Positions 7,114-17,300 of a DNA stretch of 64,000 nt are shown here, piece by piece. The translations under genes and the position numbers were made by a program. The first letter of the stretch is position 1, and the number at the start of each line of letters is the position of its first letter. The notes under the pieces were generated by a model. The model was not told where the DNA came from and searched no databases. It saw nothing but the letters and a program-made list of their open reading frames with translations. This DNA is from XBB1006 sp051877515 (GTDB taxonomy: Bacteria > Bacillota > Clostridia > Lachnospirales > Lachnospiraceae). The DNA lies in the NCBI GenBank assembly GCA_051877515.1, contig JBJEIY010000017.1, positions 186,001 to 250,000 on the forward strand. The letters are read 5' to 3'.

Positions 7114-8841
7114 ATGAGAAGAATGAAAAAAGTACTATGTTTTTTGCTGGCAGTTTCGTTGTTATTTAGTCTGACAGTGGGAATGGAGACAAAGGCAGCT
7201 GACAGTATCAGCGTAAGTAATGCAACCTACCCGGATTGGATCAAAAAAGGCAGTGCTTTTATACTGCGAGGAACGGTAAAATCTGATTCCAGCATAACGG
7301 CGTTGACTGCATCAATTTGTGATGGGCATGGAAATGCTATGTATTCCAAGACGGTAAAACCAAATAGTAAAACTTATGATTTAAAAGGCATAGATGCTGC
7401 AATGCGTTTTGATAAGCTGTCGGCAAATCCATACACTTACCGTGTGGTAGCAAAAAACAGCAGTGGAACCCACACAGTGATTATGAAGCCGTTTACGGTA
7501 TACTCGGGAAACAAACCGGAATTTGTAACTAACTTAAATACTGCTGTAAAATATCAGATCTGTGTAAAAGAAGATAGCAGCATGGTGGTGGATACTGCAG
7601 GTACAACTTCTTCTTCCAATGTTTTGGTAAAGAAGGATGAAGGTCAGTCTTCTTCCTACTGGTATCTGGAATCAGCCGATGGAAATGCCTATATGTTCCG
7701 CAATGCGGATACGGGTTTGTACCTTGATGTATCCGGAGGAAACATGATAAACGGTACCAATATCCAGCTCTGGACGGGAAATGCGACAGATGCTCAGAAA
7801 TGGTATTTTATCCAGGATGGAGATGCATATAAGATAATTTCCAAGAGAAACTATCTGACCATGAGTCTGGAAAACAGTTTGGCAAAGAATAAGCCCAATG
7901 TACAGATGTGGCGGGACATTCAGGTGGCTCACCAAAGGTTTTATCTCAAGCCGGTAGCAGAGACAAACGATAATCAGAATACCGGTGAAGAACAGGTAAT
8001 TAACTCTACACTGTCAATCAGCGGTGCCAATACTGTTCCGAACTTGCAAGTGGGAGATAAATTCTCTTTGAAAGGGACCATTACTTCAAATTATCAGATC
8101 ACGAAAGTCATAGCAGAGATTTATGCGGGAAGTAATCCGATTGTGAGAAAGGAAGTCTATCCTAATGCTACTTCTGTAAGCTTATCCGGTGATATTGATA
8201 AAGCCATGACCTTTAATACATTAGCTGCGGGAACTTATTATTATTCCGTATGGGCAGAGGATGCTTCCGGAGCACAGAAAACGCTCATCTGGCAGATGTT
8301 TGAAGTAAAACAAGCCAATTCTACAGAAAAGGTTTTGAATATAAACTGGCAACATTTTAAACAAATGGGAAATCAGGCCGGAAGAAATAAGGCTGGAAAG
8401 AGCTCTGATAGTTGTATGTGTTTTGCATTGGCATATTGTCGTACTATTTTGGACGGTAAGACACACTCATGGAAGGAATACGACTATAATGGCTACAAAA
8501 GAGGGTATTATACCCAGTATGATGCTTGTGGATGGCCGGCAAAAGCAAAATATGTTAAAAAAACAAGTGGTAGTCAAAGTACAGTATATAAGGCAATTTA
8601 TAACAATATTAATGCGGGCAAGCCGGTTGTAGTATTTGTAAAGGGAAAACGTAGCTCGTGGCATTTTATAACCATAGTAGGTTATACCGGAGTTACATCA
8701 ACGAATTCTTTATCTGCAAAGAATTTTTTAATTATGGACTCTTGCCCGGGAACCACAACTCAGGCAACTGAAAATATGGGATCTGTTGGATATTCCTTGA
8801 AACTGAGTGGAAAGAAATATCTGTATTATGTTGCAAAATAA
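7114..8841 (+). CDS. Secreted cysteine peptidase with RICIN-type lectin domain
   Basis: The 575-residue protein starts with a signal peptide ending near ETKAA (residue 29). Two related beta-sandwich-like domains, about 30-130 and 295-400, share the pattern KGT..S...IT...A.I, a DIDKAM- or GIDAAM-like segment and a final Y.Y.VWAEDASG or Y.YRVVAKNSSG. Between them, about 140-280, lies a RICIN beta-trefoil with MFRNADTGLYLD and QKWYFIQDG. The C-terminal 165 residues look like a papain/C39-fold peptidase. Cys434 is in SCMCFALA, His517 in SWHFITIVGY and Asp542 in FLIMDSCPG. It likely acts outside the cell on glycan-bearing substrates, but the substrate is unknown. The start is supported by GGAG 9 bases upstream. 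It heads a co-oriented block and has its own strong promoter. Confidence 0.8.
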   Translation: MRRMKKVLCFLLAVSLLFSLTVGMETKAADSISVSNATYPDWIKKGSAFILRGTVKSDSSITALTASICDGHGNAMYSKTVKPNSKTYDLKGIDAAMRFDKLSANPYTYRVVAKNSSGTHTVIMKPFTVYSGNKPEFVTNLNTAVKYQICVKEDSSMVVDTAGTTSSSNVLVKKDEGQSSSYWYLESADGNAYMFRNADTGLYLDVSGGNMINGTNIQLWTGNATDAQKWYFIQDGDAYKIISKRNYLTMSLENSLAKNKPNVQMWRDIQVAHQRFYLKPVAETNDNQNTGEEQVINSTLSISGANTVPNLQVGDKFSLKGTITSNYQITKVIAEIYAGSNPIVRKEVYPNATSVSLSGDIDKAMTFNTLAAGTYYYSVWAEDASGAQKTLIWQMFEVKQANSTEKVLNINWQHFKQMGNQAGRNKAGKSSDSCMCFALAYCRTILDGKTHSWKEYDYNGYKRGYYTQYDACGWPAKAKYVKKTSGSQSTVYKAIYNNINAGKPVVVFVKGKRSSWHFITIVGYTGVTSTNSLSAKNFLIMDSCPGTTTQATENMGSVGYSLKLSGKKYLYYVAK

Positions 8842-8862
8842 CAAAAGCGGAGGAAGAGCAAG

Positions 8863-9537
8863 ATGAAAAAATATTTATATAGTGTATTAATGGTGATTTT
8901 GGTCGCAGGTGGATTATTCTTTGGTAAAGTGAATGCTAATGCGGCCATGGCAGACGAAGCAGAAGATATTCAGATCGGAGATAACCTTTGCGGCACTACA
9001 ATGTCGGAACAACATAATTTCTATTATCGTTTTACACTGAGTTCTAAGCAAAGGATTGTGATTAAGGGAACGATGGCAGAAGAAAATACCCGCTGGGGCG
9101 CCTCGGATGATTATATTGTAATATATGATGAGGATGGTAGAGAACTTGCCACTCAGTATATCAGGAAAGGTACTTATAACAATGCATATGACACCTATAG
9201 CATTAGCTTTCCGATAACCCTGAGTAAGGGAACCTATTACATTCAGGTACACCATTATTATGATCAAGTAGACTTTTCCTATTCTACCTCCTTTGCCCCG
9301 AGTACCAGATACCCTTCGGTACAGTTAACTATGACTTTAAACAAGGGAAACAGCTTAAAACTGGGTACAATTATTTCTCCCCAGTCAGCAAGTAAGAAGT
9401 TAACCTGGTCCACCAGCGACAAGAGTATTGTCAGTGTTACTTCCAAAGGAAAAATCACCGCAAAGAAGGTAGGAGAAGCAACTATTACAGCAAAGTGTAA
9501 CGGAACAGTAATAAAGATAAAGGTAATTGTACAATAG
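8863..9537 (+). CDS. Exported protein with a C-terminal Big2 (Ig-like) domain
   Basis: The 224-residue protein has an N-terminal signal peptide ending near ANAAMA (residue about 29). The region at about 35-145 resembles a pre-peptidase C-terminal-like beta-sandwich, with YYRFTLSSKQRIVI, IVIYDEDG and LSKGTYYIQVHHYY. The last 75 residues form a bacterial Ig-like domain of group 2. It is recognisable by LGTIISPQSASKKLTWSTSD followed by SIVSVTSKGKITAKKVGEAT. Such proteins are usually surface-bound or released adhesion or binding modules. It lies 21 bases after the peptidase gene, with GGAGGAAG before the ATG, so it is probably in the same transcript. No catalytic residues are evident. Confidence 0.75.
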   Translation: MKKYLYSVLMVILVAGGLFFGKVNANAAMADEAEDIQIGDNLCGTTMSEQHNFYYRFTLSSKQRIVIKGTMAEENTRWGASDDYIVIYDEDGRELATQYIRKGTYNNAYDTYSISFPITLSKGTYYIQVHHYYDQVDFSYSTSFAPSTRYPSVQLTMTLNKGNSLKLGTIISPQSASKKLTWSTSDKSIVSVTSKGKITAKKVGEATITAKCNGTVIKIKVIVQ

Positions 9538-9558
9538 AGAAAGCATATTGGAGGAGAT

Positions 9559-10290
9559 ATGAAACTTACAAAAGGCAGGATTTATCAGATTATTGCTATA
9601 GTATTATTATTGATATCTATGCGAAGTATAGACTCTTCTTTGTATAATTTGTGGAAAGACGGAGAATTGGCAGCTTTAGATTATTCGGATAACGTTTTGG
9701 GAATAACTGAGCTCACAAGAAGTAATATAGAAAGTCTTACATCAGCCTATAAATCGTATGGATATCCGGATGCAGAGGAGTCCAAATATATTGCAAAAGT
9801 GGAAAGAGCAATGAGTTTTCTGCCGGCCATCAAATATATTTGTATTGCAATGATTATTGTAATGTTATTGCGTTTAAGTCCTGCATGGGGATGTATTCCA
9901 ATGGCTTTTTATGTTCTTTATGGAATGTATTTGTGCAGTGAATCTGTCATGGGAGTAATTTCTCATTTAGCACGCTATTTTGAGGTGCTTCCGAATTCAA
10001 ATTATGGCTTAATGATTTCGGTTCAATATGTGTTCTTTACGGTGTTGTCCACAATTGCTGCACTTTTTTATTATTATGCAGATAAGTTGTTGGAGGAAGA
10101 GAAAAAAGTGTGGAATGTATCAACAGAGGAAATAAAAACGAAGATGGATGATAGTACACAACTTGCAAATGAGCAAATCTGCTATTGTACAAAATGTGGT
10201 GCCCAGCAGAAAACGACAGCGAGATTTTGCAGTAAATGTGGAGCCGAAATGAGTGTGCCGGAAAGACAGGTTGACCAAGATAGTATCTAA
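9559..10290 (+). CDS. Membrane protein with a C-terminal double-CxxC zinc ribbon
   Basis: The 243-residue protein has about four membrane segments, near residues 8-25, 77-97, 100-130 and 150-175. A charged linker follows, then a zinc ribbon in the last 35 residues (CTKCGAQ...FCSKCGAEM). I do not recognise the membrane part. The ribbon is probably cytoplasmic and structural. The same ribbon occurs in the next two genes, which suggests they work together or share a membrane-proximal partner. It has GGAGGAGAT before its ATG, lies 21 bases after the Big2 gene, and is followed by a terminator. Confidence 0.72.
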   Translation: MKLTKGRIYQIIAIVLLLISMRSIDSSLYNLWKDGELAALDYSDNVLGITELTRSNIESLTSAYKSYGYPDAEESKYIAKVERAMSFLPAIKYICIAMIIVMLLRLSPAWGCIPMAFYVLYGMYLCSESVMGVISHLARYFEVLPNSNYGLMISVQYVFFTVLSTIAALFYYYADKLLEEEKKVWNVSTEEIKTKMDDSTQLANEQICYCTKCGAQQKTTARFCSKCGAEMSVPERQVDQDSI

Positions 10291-10305
10291 GTTCAAATGG
10301 AAAAG

Positions 10306-10333
10306 GCGGATAGCGAATTAGTTATCCGCTTTT
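10306..10333 (+). terminator. Intrinsic terminator after the first zinc-ribbon gene
   Basis: The stem GCGGATA / TATCCGC closes a loop of 10 bases that can pair partly, and is followed by TTTT. It sits between the genes ending at 10290 and starting at 10358, so it would separate or attenuate transcription within the block. Confidence 0.7.
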
Positions 10334-10357
10334 AAATATCTATGGGAGGAAAAGCTA

Positions 10358-10762
10358 ATGGATAGTTTAAAAATGTCAATATCAAAGGGAATATCCGCGT
10401 TAAATGTTAAGACAAACAATTATTTGGAGGAGTCGAAGTGTAGATCCAGTATTACTGCATTAGAAAATGATATTGCAAAAATAGAAATGGAAATAGGGCA
10501 TTTGATTTATGAAAAATGGCTTCGAGACCAAGAAAGTCTGCCTGAAATAGAGGAATTTCTAAAACAAATAAAGGGCAAGCAGCTGGATATTGAGGTTCAA
10601 AAGAAGATGATTGCCAGACTTCAGATAGAGGAAAGACAGAAGGCAGGACCATCAGGTGTTTCAGAACCAATTACGGGAGAGGCATTGTACTGTACACATT
10701 GCGGAAATCGGAACAGTGCAGATGATTTGTTTTGTAGCAATTGTGGACAGCCACTAAAATGA
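10358..10762 (+). CDS. Small coiled-coil protein with a C-terminal zinc ribbon
   Basis: The 134-residue protein has no signal peptide or membrane segment. Residues about 25-95 form a long charged helix, probably a coiled coil (ENDIAKIEMEIGHLIYEKW, then EEFLKQIKGKQLDIEVQKK). A zinc ribbon closes the protein with CTHCGNR...LFCSNCGQPL. The C-terminal ribbon is like those of its neighbours at 9559 and 10819. A cytoplasmic scaffold or adaptor role would fit this layout, but that is inference. TGGGAGGAAA precedes the ATG. The upstream terminator implies partly separate control. Confidence 0.7.
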   Translation: MDSLKMSISKGISALNVKTNNYLEESKCRSSITALENDIAKIEMEIGHLIYEKWLRDQESLPEIEEFLKQIKGKQLDIEVQKKMIARLQIEERQKAGPSGVSEPITGEALYCTHCGNRNSADDLFCSNCGQPLK

Positions 10763-10818
10763 GATTTCATATAAAGTACACAGAATAGAAAACTAAGGAA
10801 AGGTACAAAAGGAAGAAT

Positions 10819-12846
10819 ATGTTTTGCAAAAAATGTGGAAATGAATTAAGCGAAAATGCAAAATTTTGCTCGAGATGTGGAATGAAAGCAGAGACATCCG
10901 GGAACTTAGAATTATCAGATACTGTAATTTTTTCATCGGTTCAAAAGAATCGAAAGATGAGAATAATCAGTATTGTGATGATCGTAGTAATTCTTTTGAT
11001 CGCCATATCAGGGGGCTTAGGATATCTTGCATTACAAAAATTAAATAGTGATGAGAGAGAAAAAAGCCTTGTTTACACAACATATGATGGAGTATATTAT
11101 GTGGAAAACATGGATCGCGATGAGGAACCATGTCTCATTAGTAGAATTGATGACCAGTGCATGGATGACTTCGAGCACTACGAATGCAGACCCAGAATAA
11201 TAGGCGATTATGTTTACTTTTTTAACAAGATAAATAGTGATGGTTATGGATGTTTTTGCAGAATCCGTATGTCAGATATTCAAAAAGACCTTGAAAAAAA
11301 TGAACAGCACATTGAAGAAATTGATACAGCAGTAAGAAAATTTTATGCACTTGTTGATGATATTGTTGTATTCTTGAATGAATATGGTGAGTTGGTTTAT
11401 GTAGATGAAGAAAAACCAATAGTAATGGATCATGATGTTACAGAGTATAGTTGGTCTAAGAATAAAGAGGTTGTCTGGTATTTGGCGGAGCAGGGATCAG
11501 ATATATATCGATTAGCCTATTACTCATTATCAGAAGGAATTGCGGGGACTGTTGATGAAAGCACTTATTTCGAATGGAGTTGCTCTGATGATGGTAAGGA
11601 GGTAGTATACCTGAAATTCGGTGAGAAGGATTCAGATCTTTATTTGGCGAATACAGATGGTGAACGTGAGGTGATTGCTTCGAATGTGAATAGTACGGTG
11701 GGTATTCTTAACACAGAATCTGTTTTTTATACAAAGTTGTCCGATAAAGAGGGAACAAATACAGAACCGGGTGATGAAATACAGATGCCTGAAAAGATAG
11801 ATTATTTACATCCAACAAGTGAGGAGTATGTTTTGGAGAATTGCAATATCTTATATTTTGCAGATCATCCAGAGGAAATATATTACTATCTATATGATGA
11901 TGAAGAAACAAAACTGGAAAATCTTATGTACATTGATTGGGAAGAAGCTGCCACGACCCCATTCTATTATGATTCCCAAACAGAACAATGGTATGAGTTT
12001 TTAGAAGTAGAGTATTATGAGGCAGTGGAGTATTATGAAAACACGATGGAAAGCATTGGACTATGGGGAGAATTAGAGCATTCATTGGAAGAAAACAAAG
12101 AGACTGATCTTTATCAGTGGTCTAAAAAAGTGGGGGAGAAAAAAATTGATAGTGATATACAGACTGAAATGATAAGAACAGATGAAAATGGAAGAGCCAT
12201 TTTCTATCGCAAAAAGAGTATGGACAGCAGTCAGGATGGAGATTTTAGCAAAGATGACGGATTAGAGTATTGGTTTTACATGGACAAAAAGCCGGATCGT
12301 GTTATTGCAGATGGAGAAATTGATGATTTTTTTATTTCAGATGATTTAACGAGAGTGATGGTGTCTGTAAGTGATGAGAAAGACAAAATCATCGAATATG
12401 AAATAAAAAATGGTCAGCTAAATAGAAAAGGGTGTATTGCAGAAAACACTGACGCAGGAAAATGGGTAGAAGGCAGATTTTATTATTTCAAGGATGTTGA
12501 AAACTATGTAGGGACATTTTGCTACTACGAAGGACAAAAGGAAACTGTGATCGCAGAAAAAATGGAAGAGGACTTAATCTTTTTCTATGAAAATGGTGAA
12601 ATATCATACACCGGAACTTGTATAGATGATCATGTTCCACTAAATATTATTAATAAAAATAATGAGAATATTGAGGTGGAGAGAACTGTCCGTGAATATA
12701 TTTACGTCAATGAGGATCGGATTGTTTACTCTAAGAATAGTAGGCTTTATGTATTTTCCAGAGAGAAAACAAAAATGATTGTACCAAGCATGTGTTTCTT
12801 TGACTGTGCGGAAAAATGTCCATATCAGACAGAGCATTTTATGTAA
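10819..12846 (+). CDS. Membrane-anchored protein: N-terminal zinc ribbon, one TM segment, large external domain
   Basis: The 675-residue protein begins with a zinc ribbon at residues 3-22 (CKKCGNE...FCSRCG). A single membrane helix follows at about 50-75 (IISIVMIVVILLIAISGG). About 600 residues then lie outside the membrane. They are strongly acidic and rich in Tyr, with repeated short strands such as TTYDGVYYVENM, YVYFFNKI, VWYLAEQGSDIY and IFYRKKSM. This recalls propeller-like DUF5050-type domains, though I cannot prove it. The topology places the ribbon in the cytoplasm and the large domain outside. The function is unknown. Confidence 0.72.
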   Translation: MFCKKCGNELSENAKFCSRCGMKAETSGNLELSDTVIFSSVQKNRKMRIISIVMIVVILLIAISGGLGYLALQKLNSDEREKSLVYTTYDGVYYVENMDRDEEPCLISRIDDQCMDDFEHYECRPRIIGDYVYFFNKINSDGYGCFCRIRMSDIQKDLEKNEQHIEEIDTAVRKFYALVDDIVVFLNEYGELVYVDEEKPIVMDHDVTEYSWSKNKEVVWYLAEQGSDIYRLAYYSLSEGIAGTVDESTYFEWSCSDDGKEVVYLKFGEKDSDLYLANTDGEREVIASNVNSTVGILNTESVFYTKLSDKEGTNTEPGDEIQMPEKIDYLHPTSEEYVLENCNILYFADHPEEIYYYLYDDEETKLENLMYIDWEEAATTPFYYDSQTEQWYEFLEVEYYEAVEYYENTMESIGLWGELEHSLEENKETDLYQWSKKVGEKKIDSDIQTEMIRTDENGRAIFYRKKSMDSSQDGDFSKDDGLEYWFYMDKKPDRVIADGEIDDFFISDDLTRVMVSVSDEKDKIIEYEIKNGQLNRKGCIAENTDAGKWVEGRFYYFKDVENYVGTFCYYEGQKETVIAEKMEEDLIFFYENGEISYTGTCIDDHVPLNIINKNNENIEVERTVREYIYVNEDRIVYSKNSRLYVFSREKTKMIVPSMCFFDCAEKCPYQTEHFM

Positions 12847-12880
12847 TGGTGAAATTGTAAACAAGAAAGGAACGGTGACA

Positions 12881-14308
12881 ATGAAAAAAAGAGATTTGCA
12901 AGTAATTATACTCTTGGCGTTATGCCTATGCATGTTGTTTTGTAATGTAAGCATTGTTTCGGCGGCAGGTAAAACAACAATTAAAACTATAAGTAATATA
13001 AAGTTTACAAAAGCTACAGGAGCAAGCACAACTAAGCTCGGTGAAGTGACTGGGCAGGTGGCTACTTCAAAATATGTGATGTATTTAAAGAAAACCTCAG
13101 CAGGAAAACCCTATTTGGTTTATACATCTAACGGTAAAAGCTATAAGCAGGTTGACCTGACGAAACAGGTACAAAAGCTTGCAGGAGTAACATCTAAAAA
13201 AGCTGCACAGTATTATTTTGCGGGTATTTCTGCAGTCGGAAATGAAGTGATTATATCAGGAAGTACCGCAACGAAAAAACCGTTTCAATTGAGAACCACA
13301 AATGGCTCGAAATATACATACCATGTAATGAAATCAACAGACAATGGTTCCGGGTGTTCAGAGATGTTAAAGGTGGGAGACACCTATGTATTGATCCGTA
13401 GCTTTTCGGAGAGCAACGATAAATACGAGGAGAGTTCTGATGGAGCTACATTTACATCAAAGTTTCTTTTCTATATTTCAAAGGATAAAAAGGTTTGGAA
13501 CAAGAAATATATTTCACTGGATGGTATTGTGAACAACCAGGGAAATTGTGAATTCCGGGATACACTGAGAAAAGAAAATCAATATGCAGTTCTGTCAGGG
13601 GTAAAAACCGATGGAACATATTTGTACATTGGAATTATATATAGGCCGCATTCCGAAGGTGGAGTGGGTAATGCATCGGAGTATTACGTCTATAGGACAA
13701 AAGATTTTGAAACATATGAAAAGATTAACTCCTGTGAAAAAGAACCACTTGAAGGTAGTAGCTGGTACGAAGATATAACTATTACCAAATCCGGGATTAT
13801 GTATGGATTGGCAGAGGATTGGGCATATAATGAGAAAACATGTGAAGAGTTCTTAGATTCTTTTACTTTTACACGAGCTGAAAATAATGACTCTGCATAT
13901 GAAGAAGTTTTTTCATATGATGCTGGGCAGTATGAAGATCATACCTTTGGATATCTAAATAACTGGAATTCGGATGGAACGATGGTTTCACTTTTCTTCA
14001 AAAGAAAAGAGGGTAATAGTTTATTTGTGTCAGAAGATGGAAAAACAGACTACAAGGAGTTTTCCACCAGCATTGATCCTGAAAAGTGCAGAGGCATATG
14101 GGAGGACACCAAGAATGGATACAAAATCATGGGATATGATAATATGAAATACTTGCTGTTCTCTAAAGATGGATTTGTGAAAACCTACAAAGTAAAACTT
14201 CCTACCGGAACACAAAGCGTGGCCGTAAAAGGAAACTTGCTGCTTGTGACTGTAAAACAAGGCAATTATTATATAGGGTTAAGCACACTTTATGGGAAGA
14301 TGAAATAG
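12881..14308 (+). CDS. Exported propeller-like (BNR-type) protein
   Basis: The 475-residue protein has a signal peptide ending near IVSAAG (residue 28). The rest is a series of beta-rich repeats with sialidase/BNR-like turns: SDGATFTSKF, SKDKKVWNKK, TKDFETYEK, SEDGKTDYKE and SKDGFVKTYK. A six-bladed propeller is therefore plausible. I see no sialidase catalytic Arg triad, so binding rather than hydrolysis is likely. The start at 12881 has AAAGGAACGG upstream and gives a normal signal peptide. A longer upstream frame to 12779 overlaps the previous gene and is rejected. It lies 34 bases after the zinc-ribbon gene. Confidence 0.72.
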   Translation: MKKRDLQVIILLALCLCMLFCNVSIVSAAGKTTIKTISNIKFTKATGASTTKLGEVTGQVATSKYVMYLKKTSAGKPYLVYTSNGKSYKQVDLTKQVQKLAGVTSKKAAQYYFAGISAVGNEVIISGSTATKKPFQLRTTNGSKYTYHVMKSTDNGSGCSEMLKVGDTYVLIRSFSESNDKYEESSDGATFTSKFLFYISKDKKVWNKKYISLDGIVNNQGNCEFRDTLRKENQYAVLSGVKTDGTYLYIGIIYRPHSEGGVGNASEYYVYRTKDFETYEKINSCEKEPLEGSSWYEDITITKSGIMYGLAEDWAYNEKTCEEFLDSFTFTRAENNDSAYEEVFSYDAGQYEDHTFGYLNNWNSDGTMVSLFFKRKEGNSLFVSEDGKTDYKEFSTSIDPEKCRGIWEDTKNGYKIMGYDNMKYLLFSKDGFVKTYKVKLPTGTQSVAVKGNLLLVTVKQGNYYIGLSTLYGKMK

Positions 14309-14370
14309 CGAAAGAAAAAGGTGGGAACATGAGAGTGTTCCACTTGCAATATGCGTATAGGAGAAAGGTT

Positions 14371-17300
14371 ATGCAAAAAATAATAAAAAAGGTTTTGTGT
14401 ATTATTCTAACAATTGCAATAACCGTTGTTGCGGTTTTAGCGGACAAACAGGTAACTTTTGCCGCCGCGGTAGGTATGTTAGAGTTTGATGGTGGTGAGG
14501 GTACTGAGGAAAATCCGTACAAAATCTCTTCAGTGGATCAGTTTAATGAAATACGAAATCATTTAGAAGTTTGCTTTGTATTAACTGATGATATTGATTT
14601 CGACAAGCTGAACAACGGGGTCTGGGTTCCAATTGGAACAGAATCAAATCCATTTACTGGTACATTGGATGGAGCAGGCCATGTTATTTTTAACATAAAA
14701 GGATTTGAATCACCAACCAAAAATGCTTGTGGATTATTTGCACATGTTTTAAATGCAAATTTAAAAAACATACATGTTAGAAATAGCGAAGAAATAACTA
14801 TTATTTGTAAATCAAATTATAAAATGAAGGCCGGTATTCTTGCTAGTTGTGGAACAGCAAATATTTTTGGATGTTCTGTAAAGGCAAATTTAATTGGGAA
14901 AGGAGATGGAGTTAATCTAGGACTTCTAGTAGGTAATGTCGGGGGCAAAATTGAGAATTCTTATTCGGAGGGAACAGTCTATGGCGACTGTTCAGATATT
15001 TTTCCGCTTGCTGAATATGTTGGAGGAATTGCGGGTATTTCATCAGCAGTTATTGAGAATTGTTATTCTAAGGCAATAGTCAATGCAAAAGCGAGTAGTG
15101 GGGCAGGAACTTGTTCTGTTTATATCGGAGGAATTGTAGGACAGTATTCAGCCGATGAGAACAACTATATTAGAAATGTGTATTATGCAGGAACAATAAA
15201 CAATTATTCTGCTTTTTCTCGTGAGAAAATTAATGGAATAGTAGGAAATTTAACAGCAGGAAGAATCGAGAATTCATATTATGATCAAGAACTTGCCGGA
15301 TTAAAAACCGATGATGAATATGCAAGAATGACCAGCCAGATGGAGCAGTTTTATACATATGCAGATTGGGATTTTAATTCAATTTGGTGCAGAAATGAAT
15401 ATAATGACGGGTATCCGTTTCTTAGAGATAATTGTCCTGAAGAGATATGGAAAACCAGAGGTAATATAATTAAGGTTGAGGAATTACCGGAAGTTTCCAT
15501 TAGAGAATTATTTGAACAGTATCCGCAATATATTGGAAAATGTTATATAGATACTATAATGGGCCGTGTCTTTGATGAGTGTACGGAAACTCTGCATGAC
15601 TTTTCTGGTGGAGAACTATTTCTTGCATCATATAAAAAGATTCTTGAGGATAAAGTTTCTATTAAATCATTTATGAAACTTCTATTTGAAAGGTTCTTGA
15701 AGAAAGATTATAGAGATGCAATGGATAAGGCAACTTATGAATTTGTAAAAATTGCAGTTAATAATGACGAATTTATGTCGATTTTTTGCGATGAGTTGTA
15801 TCAAGATAATAAGTCAATAAAAGAACTGGTGGAGTATGTTGAGTTAGGTGAAAAGGTATTTGAACAAAGTGAATTCATTAAAAAGTTAAAGAAGACTCAT
15901 CAGTTTTCAAATGAAGATATAGAGAAAATTTACAAGAAACCGTCTGATAAGGAGAAAGAAAGACTTGGATTGGACACACCATTTAAATTTGCTGAATTCG
16001 TATTGATGATGTGTGTAATTAAAGAAATTAACACTGAGTTTATAATTACATTGAAATCATACATAATTGATAATAGTGATTTATATGAGAGTTTGGATAG
16101 ACTTTCGTCAGAGAGTGATCTTGTCTACAGATATGTAAGAGATGAAATATTATCAGAAGGATTTGACTTAGTTAAGAAAAGGATATTTAAACTGGCAAAA
16201 GTAAAAGATATAAAACTGGTGTCAAAGGTTGGAAGCGAAATACTTAAGGTATGCGGAAAAGCTATTCCCGGATGCGATGCGGATGAATATGTTGAGGCAA
16301 CATTATATTATAGTTTGGTTGCAAATATATGCGCTAGTATGGACTTTCAGCAAAAAAATTTAATTATAAAGGTAAGAAGTGGTGAACAAATTGATGTAGA
16401 TGAGGAGCTGGCAAAGTTAAATATTTTATTTAATTCTGAGGTGGCCGCACTGCAGTGCTTTTTGGATGCTACAGAAAAAATCGCCAAAGGATTAAGAAAA
16501 AATACACTGCAGTATTGTAACTCAACCTATATGAAAATGTTAAATTATAACACTTTTTTAATTGAGAGTTGCAGAAGTGCAGCCAATGAAACGGCACTTT
16601 CATTTACATATGAAGATGGAACTGCTGCGGTTCGCGGAACAATGCAAATGGCGACGGAAAACGAAGAGGAAGTATATGCGTACTCGATCAGTCGCCTCGG
16701 AAGAGAAGCTGGGATCGAAGAGCAGAATGCTCTTACATTTCCAGAAAGTATAAGCGGATATGATGTAACAAAGATTTGCGACAATGCATTTGAGAATGAC
16801 TCATCAATTGAAGTAGTGATTATTCCGGGGAATATTAAGCAAATTGGGAAAAGAGCGTTTGCAAATATGACCAATTTGAAGGTAGTTATTATTGAAGAAG
16901 GAGTAGAGGAAATTGGTGAGGAGGCATTTGCAGGATGCGGACAGTTAGACGTCGTTGAATTGCCTGAAAGTATCAGAGTGATTGGCGACAGAGCATTTGA
17001 TGATAATATAATTATTTCATCGCCTCCAAATGAGGCCGTGGAAGAATATGCTACAAACACACCTGTGTTTCGCAATGAATTGACTTCGAATATAGATTAT
17101 ATAACAATTCTAAATCTTCCGGACAAGTTGGTCTATAATGCAAATGATGAACTCAACGAAACCGGAATGAGCATAGAGGTAACTTATCATAATGGAAGTG
17201 TTGAGGCAGTATCAGGCGGGTGGCTATCTACGATTGCAGATCCTCAGCTTGGTGTCAATACGGTATCAGTTCTTTATGGCAATGCATCAACAGCATATGA

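Noticed and set aside
12779..12880. Extended N terminus of the propeller-like protein gene
   Set aside because: The extension overlaps the preceding gene and would bury the signal peptide; the ATG at 12881 has a good ribosome-binding site.
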